Positions 7,089 to 11,578 of a stretch of 11,578 nt of DNA are shown here, piece by piece. Below the pieces are notes generated by a model that saw nothing but the letters and a program-made list of their open reading frames with translations, made no database searches and was not told the origin of the DNA. A program made the position numbers and the translations under genes. Positions within the stretch are counted from its first letter, which is position 1. Each line of letters opens with the position of its first letter. Origin of the DNA: Phycisphaerae bacterium. Its GTDB lineage: Bacteria; Planctomycetota; Phycisphaerae; Sedimentisphaerales; Anaerohalosphaeraceae. The stretch is taken from assembly GCA_021736615.1 (NCBI GenBank), contig JAIPFN010000183.1, forward strand, positions 1 to 11,578. The letters run 5' to 3'.

Positions 7089-8807
7089 CTATACGTCAAT
7101 AAGCAGACCCTCAGCCTGCGATTTCTTTGCCACTTCTTCCATGGTAGTTACGCCCTTAAAGACCTTAATCTTTCCATCTTCCACAAGAGTTCTCATACCG
7201 CTGTTTCTAGCCGCCTTACGAAGCTCGATCGCCGGTGCCCTGGAAAATGCCAGCTCTCGAATCTGGTTATTCATCTCAAGCATTTCAAATATCGCGATCC
7301 TGCCCTTGTAACCTGTCCCCTGACACCTGCTGCATCCGGTACCCTTATAAATAGGATTCTTCTTGATGTCGCCAGGTGTAATATTTAGCAGCCGAAGCAG
7401 GTTGGGATCCGGGTGTTCGTCAACGACCTTGCACTGTTTGCAGATAACTCGCAATAGACGCTGAGCCATGATCGCCTGGACCGAGCTAGCCGCCAGGAAC
7501 GGTTTTACTCCCATATCGATAAGTCGAGTAATAGCACTTGGTGCGTCGTTCGTATGAAGCGTACTAAACACCAGGTGACCGGTAAGGGCGGCCTGGATAG
7601 CAATATCGGCTACGATACCGTCACGAATTTCACCGATCAGGATAACGTTAGGAGCCTGACGCAGCATAGATCGAAGTATCTTTTCAAACGTAAGACCGAT
7701 CTCTGTACGGACCTGACACTGATTGATTCCGGCAACGTTATACTCGACCGGATCCTCAGCTGTAATGATCTTGATGTCGGGCCGGTTAAGCTCTTTAAGA
7801 GCCGAATACAAAGTCGTCGTCTTACCACTACCCGTCGGCCCGGTTACAAGAAAGATACCGTTTGGACGCTTGATGATCTGCTGGAACTTTTCGTAGTTGT
7901 CATGCTCGAAACCGATAGCCTGAATACCGATATTAACGTTCTCGGGCCGCAGAATACGAAGTACGGTACTTTCGCCGTGATAACCCGGCAGTGCCGACAC
8001 ACGGAAGTCGATGTCCTGCCCGTCGATGCTCCTCTTGATCCTGCCGTCCTGCGGGAGACGCCTTTCACCGATATCCATACCCGAAAGAATCTTGGTACGG
8101 GCGATCAGCGGTGCCTGCATGGACTTTGGAATATTATCCCTCTCGACACAAACCCCGTCAATACGATACCTGATGCGAACGCGGTCGGCCATCGGCTCGA
8201 TATGAATATCACTCGCGTTCATCCTGCAGGCTTCGTCGATAAGCATATTCACAAGCCGGATAATGGGCCCGTCGTCGTCGCCTTCACTGGCTTCTTCGGC
8301 AAGACGAATCTCTTCGCGGAGATTATGGCCCTGCTCTTCAAGCTCGGCTGTCGTAGCATCGATACTGCTGCGAACTTCGTCCATCTTACCATGAATACGA
8401 GACTTGATCTTAGACGGAGCAGCTAGGCAGCACTCGATCTCGGTATTAAGCCGAAAGCGAAGCAGGTCCAGAAGATCGAGGTTTTGAGGATCGCTGATGA
8501 TGATCTTCAGAACCCCGTTTTCCTGTTCGAGCGGTAAAATGAAATGTTTTCTGATCAACTCATCCGGGATGAGATTCATTATTTTTTGGGGAATCTCATG
8601 CTCGTCAAGATCGATATACTGAAAACCGAACTGCTTGGCAAGTGCCTGCGTCAGTTTTTCCTCAGTAAGTTTACCCATCTCGACCAGTGTTTCGCCAAGA
8701 CGCATGTTAGAAGCCTTGGACTTCTTCATAGCCTTAATGAGCGTGGGTTTATCTACAATCTTCTTGCGATAGAGAATCTCGCCTAACTTTTTACGATTAT
8801 TTGCCAT
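7089..8807 (-). CDS. gspE: GspE/PilB-type assembly ATPase, first copy, upstream of pilT
   Basis: This 572-residue assembly ATPase could equally be named pilB because pilT is next to it. Residues 36-59 fit the known c-di-GMP-binding MshEN pattern RLGxxLxxxGxLxxxxLxxxLxxQ at every fixed position. A degenerate copy lies 29 residues earlier (7-30, KLG, lacking the central Gly and the final Gln). The core has Walker A GPTGSGKT at 323-330, Asp box TAEDPVEY at 349-356, Walker B NVILIGEIRD at 387-396 and His box HLVFSTLHT at 411-419. Tetracysteine zinc-site residues are 456/459 and 492/495. The usual RQDPD before Walker B is RQAPN here. The protein is full length. No good Shine-Dalgarno was seen: only GGCGAG directly abuts the ATG. 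The 219-bp gap upstream holds several dyads. The role inferred is powering pilus or pseudopilus extension opposite PilT, perhaps under c-di-GMP control. Confidence 0.95.
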   Translation of the reverse strand: MANNRKKLGEILYRKKIVDKPTLIKAMKKSKASNMRLGETLVEMGKLTEEKLTQALAKQFGFQYIDLDEHEIPQKIMNLIPDELIRKHFILPLEQENGVLKIIISDPQNLDLLDLLRFRLNTEIECCLAAPSKIKSRIHGKMDEVRSSIDATTAELEEQGHNLREEIRLAEEASEGDDDGPIIRLVNMLIDEACRMNASDIHIEPMADRVRIRYRIDGVCVERDNIPKSMQAPLIARTKILSGMDIGERRLPQDGRIKRSIDGQDIDFRVSALPGYHGESTVLRILRPENVNIGIQAIGFEHDNYEKFQQIIKRPNGIFLVTGPTGSGKTTTLYSALKELNRPDIKIITAEDPVEYNVAGINQCQVRTEIGLTFEKILRSMLRQAPNVILIGEIRDGIVADIAIQAALTGHLVFSTLHTNDAPSAITRLIDMGVKPFLAASSVQAIMAQRLLRVICKQCKVVDEHPDPNLLRLLNITPGDIKKNPIYKGTGCSRCQGTGYKGRIAIFEMLEMNNQIRELAFSRAPAIELRKAARNSGMRTLVEDGKIKVFKGVTTMEEVAKKSQAEGLLIDV

Positions 8808-8813
8808 CTCGCC

Positions 8814-8874
8814 AATAAATTTATTAATAATTATTAATTACTTTACCAATTGTCCGTTAATTCTGCGGACAATT
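8814..8874. promoter_or_regulatory. Cluster of dyad-symmetric sequences upstream of first gspE
   Basis: Three symmetries lie within 61 bp just before the gspE ATG. They are a perfect 12-bp palindrome AATAAATTTATT (8814-8825), a perfect 14-bp palindrome TTAATAATTATTAA (8824-8837), and a 9-bp inverted repeat AATTGTCCG/CGGACAATT at 8848-8856 and 8866-8874 with a nine-base spacer. They could be operator sites, an mRNA leader structure, or the terminator side of cinA, but no U-tract follows in the gene direction. No convincing -35/-10 pair was found in the 8808-9026 gap. Confidence 0.45.
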
Positions 8875-9026
8875 ATGCCAATACACGCCCCTATAATATA
8901 GAAAAGACGGCAACGGTTACCGGGAAATGTCAGTTTCAGTTCCAGATACCTATATAATCGGCCGTTACAACTTAAAGCTTACCCCAAAAGAGGAAAAATA
9001 CATTTTAACATATTTCACCGCAAAAG

Positions 9027-10256
9027 TCAATCCTGCAATCTGAGCCGCAAAAGATCAAGTGCGGTCAGTGCCGCGCGAAGTCGAACTTTTTCTCGATCAT
9101 GGAGAAATACATACCTTTTAACTTCGCTATCTCCGTCGACATCAACGCAAATATATACAAGCCCCAGAGGTTTATGTTCGGTTGAACCTGTAGGACCTGC
9201 AATTCCGGTAATTCCTATCCCTATGCTAGAACCGGCCTTTTTGCGTGCCCCAGCTGCCATTTTCGCCGCAATACACTCACTCACCGCACCATGCTGATTA
9301 ATTAAATCGGCGTCAATGCCAAGCTGTGTTGTCTTTGCTTCATTGCTGTACGTCACCCAGCCGTAAGTAAAATAATCACTGCAGCCCGGGGTGTCGGTCA
9401 GCATTTTTGCGACAAGCCCACCCGTGCAGGACTCGGCAACAGCAATGGTTTTATTCTTTTTTATAAGAAGTTTTCCAACCACCGTCGAAAGAGTATCATT
9501 ATCACTGCCATAAACTATCGGACCTAATATGTCATAGAGACTGCTCTCATCTTCGGCGATCATGGATTTCGCTTCTTTTCTCGAGGCTGCCGTCGCGACG
9601 ATATGCAGCGTAATGATACTCCCGTCGACCGTGCAATTTATAAGCGGATTTCTACCCCTCTCCATAAGATCGCCGAGGTTTTCGGCAACGGTAGATTCGC
9701 CCGCACCGAAACAACGAAGCTTCTTCGAGACCACAACCTTTTCGGCACCGTCAAATATCGGCAAAACCGAATCGTCGAACATTTTTTTCATCTCATAAGG
9801 AACACCGGGCATGCATACTATAGTTTTTCCCTGGTATTCGGCCATGATCCCCGGCGCGGTACCAAGTTCGTTCGTAAGTGCGCTTGCCCCTTTGGGAAGA
9901 TAGGCCTGGACGCGGTTTTTGTCGGCCATGTGGTAACCCCGCTTCTTAAAAAAGGCTGCCATATCCCGCAATAGCCCGTCATCCAGTACAAGTTCAACTC
10001 CAAGAAACCAGGCGAGCGCCGACCGTGTAAGGTCATCGTCGGTAGGCCCAAGCCCCCCTGTAATCAAAACCACATCCGAATGGTTCGCCGCACTGCCGAT
10101 AGCCTCAACGATCATCTCGACATCATCGCCGACCGTATACCCGCAAACGGTAGGAACACCGACAGACATAAGCCTTTCGCTGAGAAACGCCGCATTCGTA
10201 TCAACGGTCAACCCGCTTAAAAGTTCATTGCCGATGCTAATGATTGCTGCTTTCAT
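9027..10256 (-). CDS. cinA: CinA: MoCF-domain / nicotinamide-mononucleotide amidohydrolase fusion
   Basis: At 409 residues it matches full-length CinA. The N-terminal MoCF/COG1058 domain (about 1-170) starts MKAAIISIGNELLSG and carries the GGLGPTDDD motif at 67-75 and the CMPGVPYEM segment near 148-156. In this family the domain has ADP-ribose pyrophosphatase-type activity. The C-terminal PncC-type domain (about 255-405) has AESCTGG at 274-280, with Ser276 the likely nucleophile, and TGIAGPTG at 350-357. This domain hydrolyses NMN to nicotinate mononucleotide and ammonia in pyridine-nucleotide salvage. Both domains look intact. AGGG five to six bases before the ATG supports the start. It follows the dehydrogenase by 166 bp, with a terminator-bearing repeat between them, so it probably has its own promoter, although none was clear. 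Confidence 0.96.
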   Translation of the reverse strand: MKAAIISIGNELLSGLTVDTNAAFLSERLMSVGVPTVCGYTVGDDVEMIVEAIGSAANHSDVVLITGGLGPTDDDLTRSALAWFLGVELVLDDGLLRDMAAFFKKRGYHMADKNRVQAYLPKGASALTNELGTAPGIMAEYQGKTIVCMPGVPYEMKKMFDDSVLPIFDGAEKVVVSKKLRCFGAGESTVAENLGDLMERGRNPLINCTVDGSIITLHIVATAASRKEAKSMIAEDESSLYDILGPIVYGSDNDTLSTVVGKLLIKKNKTIAVAESCTGGLVAKMLTDTPGCSDYFTYGWVTYSNEAKTTQLGIDADLINQHGAVSECIAAKMAAGARKKAGSSIGIGITGIAGPTGSTEHKPLGLVYICVDVDGDSEVKRYVFLHDREKVRLRAALTALDLLRLRLQD

Positions 10257-10342
10257 TACTACCCTTTATCGTTCCGCCGCATCATGCCGACAGTCATTAA
10301 CGTCCACTAATTGAAGCACTTTTATAAAATCAGTAGACTAAT

Positions 10343-10367
10343 AAAAAAGCCTCGGCCGTAAGGCCGA
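10343..10367 (-). terminator. Intrinsic terminator of the dehydrogenase gene
   Basis: In the gene direction, arms TCGGCC and GGCCGA with loop TTAC (10352-10367) are followed by GGC and a run of six T (10343-10348). This is a credible Rho-independent terminator. It is also the first hairpin of composite element copy 3, the only copy with a clear uninterrupted U-tract. Confidence 0.7.
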
Positions 10368-10430
10368 ATCCTCAATTCGTAATTAGTAATTCGTAATTCG
10401 TAATTATAAACTGGCCGGCCGGTCAGTTTA
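10349..10430. repeat. Composite heptamer/hairpin element, copy 3
   Basis: The + strand carries a GC hairpin at 10352-10367 (arms TCGGCC/GGCCGA, loop GTAA), a six-base spacer, heptamers from 10374 (AATTCGT, AATTAGT, AATTCGT, AATTCGT, then a shortened AATTAT), and a second hairpin at 10407-10430 (arms TAAACTGGCC and GGTCAGTTTA, loop GGCC). The dehydrogenase TGA stop (10423-10425) lies inside the second hairpin, so the element supplies the final Leu-Asn codons and the stop, as in copy 1. Confidence 0.87.
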
Positions 10431-11460
10431 ATTTTATTATGGCTTTTACAACCCCGTCCCTGTACCCGGCAACAAGATCAAACGCTTCTTTCGACTGCGA
10501 AAAATCAAACCTGTGCGTCACCATAAAATCGACATCCGCCTTACCCGAAGCGATCAGGTCGATAGCCTTTTGCGTACAGCCGTTTTGCCTGCGAACATTG
10601 ATCACAGTAATCTCTTTACGCCGTGAATTGTCTGCATCGTAAGAGATTCGATCAACCCGCGGTATCCCGATGACCATAACTTTACCGCTCGGCTTAAGCA
10701 ACTCAATACTCTGGTCTATTGTGTCCTGCTCGCCCGCGCACTCAAAGACAACATCCATCCCGCCGGGCTGTTTTTCGTAAATCGCCTTAACCACGTCTTC
10801 ACGGTCTGGATTTCCCGCCCAAACCGCACCATTTTTGGCGGCTATTTCCACTCGCTCGGCGATCTTGTCGGTCATGTAAATATCCGTGACACCTTCGGCC
10901 CTGGCAGCGGCCATACAACTCAAACCTATAGGCCCGGACCCAAGTATCGCAATCTTTGCGTTTTTTGTAAGATTGGCCTGTAATACCGCGTAGACACCGA
11001 TTGCAAACGGTTCGCAAAGCGTGCCCTGTTCGAGAGTTATTTCGCCGTTGGTAGGAAAACAGCTCGTCTGGTCCATCACGATATACTCGCAAAGGCACCC
11101 TTCGGCCTGGCCCGGACAGCCGAGAAAAATCATCTCACGGCAGGTATTTTCACGGCCCGCAAGACACTGGTCGCACTTAAAACAAACAGTCGCCGGATCA
11201 ATCACCACTTCGTCGCCGACCTTTACATTACTGACACCTTTACCGACCGCTTCGACAACGCCGGCGCACTCATGTCCGACCCTGTAAGGATAGCTCACGA
11301 CCTGCGAACCGATCTTACCCGTCTCGTAGTAATGAACATCGCTGCCGCAAACCCCAACCTCAAGAACCTTAACGAGAACATCGGTATCCTTAACGATCTC
11401 AGGCGCGGCAACATCAGCCATCTCCATCCGGTCAATCCCAGTCAAAACCTGTGCCTTCAA
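10423..11460 (-). CDS. Zinc-dependent medium-chain alcohol/polyol dehydrogenase (sorbitol/xylitol dehydrogenase-like)
   Basis: This 345-residue member of the zinc MDR superfamily oxidises a polyol or secondary alcohol with NAD(P). The stretch VCGSDVHYYETGKIG near residues 37-51 is typical of the sorbitol/xylitol dehydrogenase branch. Likely catalytic zinc ligands are Cys38, His63, Glu64 and Glu150 (in CEPFAIG). Structural zinc cysteines are 93, 96, 99 and 107. The Rossmann loop is GSGPIG at 174-179, and Asp198 at the end of the next strand favours NAD+. The start is TTG at 11460. It gives the expected MKAQVLT N-terminus and has AAGGAT upstream, while the nearby ATG (11465-11463) reads ATG-TTT-stop. 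The exact substrate cannot be read from sequence; threonine or butanediol dehydrogenase activity is less likely. It ends inside composite element copy 3, which gives the C-terminal Leu-Asn. Confidence 0.9.
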   Translation of the reverse strand: MKAQVLTGIDRMEMADVAAPEIVKDTDVLVKVLEVGVCGSDVHYYETGKIGSQVVSYPYRVGHECAGVVEAVGKGVSNVKVGDEVVIDPATVCFKCDQCLAGRENTCREMIFLGCPGQAEGCLCEYIVMDQTSCFPTNGEITLEQGTLCEPFAIGVYAVLQANLTKNAKIAILGSGPIGLSCMAAARAEGVTDIYMTDKIAERVEIAAKNGAVWAGNPDREDVVKAIYEKQPGGMDVVFECAGEQDTIDQSIELLKPSGKVMVIGIPRVDRISYDADNSRRKEITVINVRRQNGCTQKAIDLIASGKADVDFMVTHRFDFSQSKEAFDLVAGYRDGVVKAIIKLN

Positions 11461-11465
11461 AACAT

Positions 11466-11471
11466 ATCCTT
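11466..11471 (-). promoter_or_regulatory. Ribosome-binding site supporting the TTG start
   Basis: AAGGAT on the minus strand lies five bases before the TTG codon at 11458-11460. It decides for TTG over the overlapping ATG, which terminates after two codons in another frame. Confidence 0.65.
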
Positions 11472-11507
11472 ACTAAAGTAAACTAGTAACTGTTGAGCGA
11501 AGCGAAA

Positions 11508-11523
11508 TCCCGATTCATCGGGA
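11508..11523 (-). terminator. Hairpin after the upstream ychF-like gene
   Basis: Arms TCCCGA and TCGGGA enclose a four-base loop 13 bases past the ychF-like stop. Only a short TTT follows in the gene direction, so as an intrinsic terminator it is weak. The remaining gap to 11461 shows no clear promoter for the dehydrogenase. Confidence 0.45.
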
Positions 11524-11535
11524 CTGATTGCTGAT

Positions 11536-11578
11536 TTAAACATTAAACCTGAAGTTCAATATGTCGCCGTCCTGTATA
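11536..11578 (-). CDS. ychF: C-terminal end of YchF-family ATPase (partial)
   Basis: Only 13 complete codons and a TAA stop are inside the window, reading IQDGDILNFRFNV. This matches the end of the C-terminal TGS domain of the YchF/OLA1 family, which typically closes with a VxDGDxxxFxFNV pattern (remembered family pattern, not searched). YchF is a ribosome-associated ATPase of the Obg-related P-loop family. The assignment rests on this short tail. Another frame over the same bases is also open to a stop, but gives no recognisable ending. Confidence 0.7.
   Translation of the reverse strand, partial: IQDGDILNFRFNV

Noticed and set aside
7554..8426. Long + strand open frame (290 codons) opposite the first gspE, with a similar one at 4391-4780 opposite the second
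   Set aside because: Their similarity follows from the paralogous ATPase genes on the other strand. No ribosome-binding site or known domain supports them.
10305..10345. Promoter for cinA with TATAAA as -10
   Set aside because: No acceptable -35 box lies at the right distance; the upstream bases are the terminator U-tract.
11457..11465. Three-codon upstream frame ATG-TTT-TGA overlapping the dehydrogenase TTG start
   Set aside because: It is too short to judge and probably chance, though translational coupling cannot be excluded.

Overview
The window reads as a chromosomal segment of a Gram-negative-type bacterium. All nine confidently recognised genes lie on the minus strand, so transcription runs from high to low coordinates. 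Large pseudopilins, a GspE/PilT/GspE/GspF ATPase-platform cluster and moderate GC suggest Planctomycetota, perhaps class Phycisphaerae (Sedimentisphaerales-like). That placement comes from remembered gene style only and is not demonstrated here.

Layout in transcription order: the last 13 codons of a YchF-type ATPase (11578-11536); a zinc-dependent sorbitol/xylitol-dehydrogenase-like enzyme with a TTG start (11460-10423); CinA, a MoCF-domain plus NMN-deamidase fusion (10256-9027); a first GspE/PilB assembly ATPase (8807-7089); the PilT retraction ATPase (7020-5896); a second GspE/PilB ATPase (5689-3938) preceded by a near-consensus promoter; the inner-membrane platform GspF (3761-2508); a 293-residue pseudopilin (2432-1551); a GspG-like pseudopilin (1494-925); and a third, large pseudopilin that runs off the window's left edge (830-1).

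The genes from 8807 to 1 form one functional block. Two MshEN-domain ATPases (a fold known to bind c-di-GMP), a PilT retraction motor, one platform protein and three pseudopilins together make the cytoplasmic and inner-membrane half of a type II secretion / type IV pilus machine. Secretin, prepilin peptidase and GspL/M-type proteins are absent here. The upstream genes (ychF, dehydrogenase, cinA) have no obvious tie to secretion.

The most unusual feature is not a gene. Three intergenic gaps hold copies of one composite element of about 82-85 bp: a GC-rich hairpin, a six-base spacer, about five AATTCGT-type heptamers and a second hairpin. Each sits at the 3' end of a gene. In two copies the second hairpin contains the gene's stop codon and gives unrelated proteins the same last two residues. 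Stem positions show paired changes between copies. A fourth, variant heptamer array in opposite orientation lies between two pseudopilin genes.
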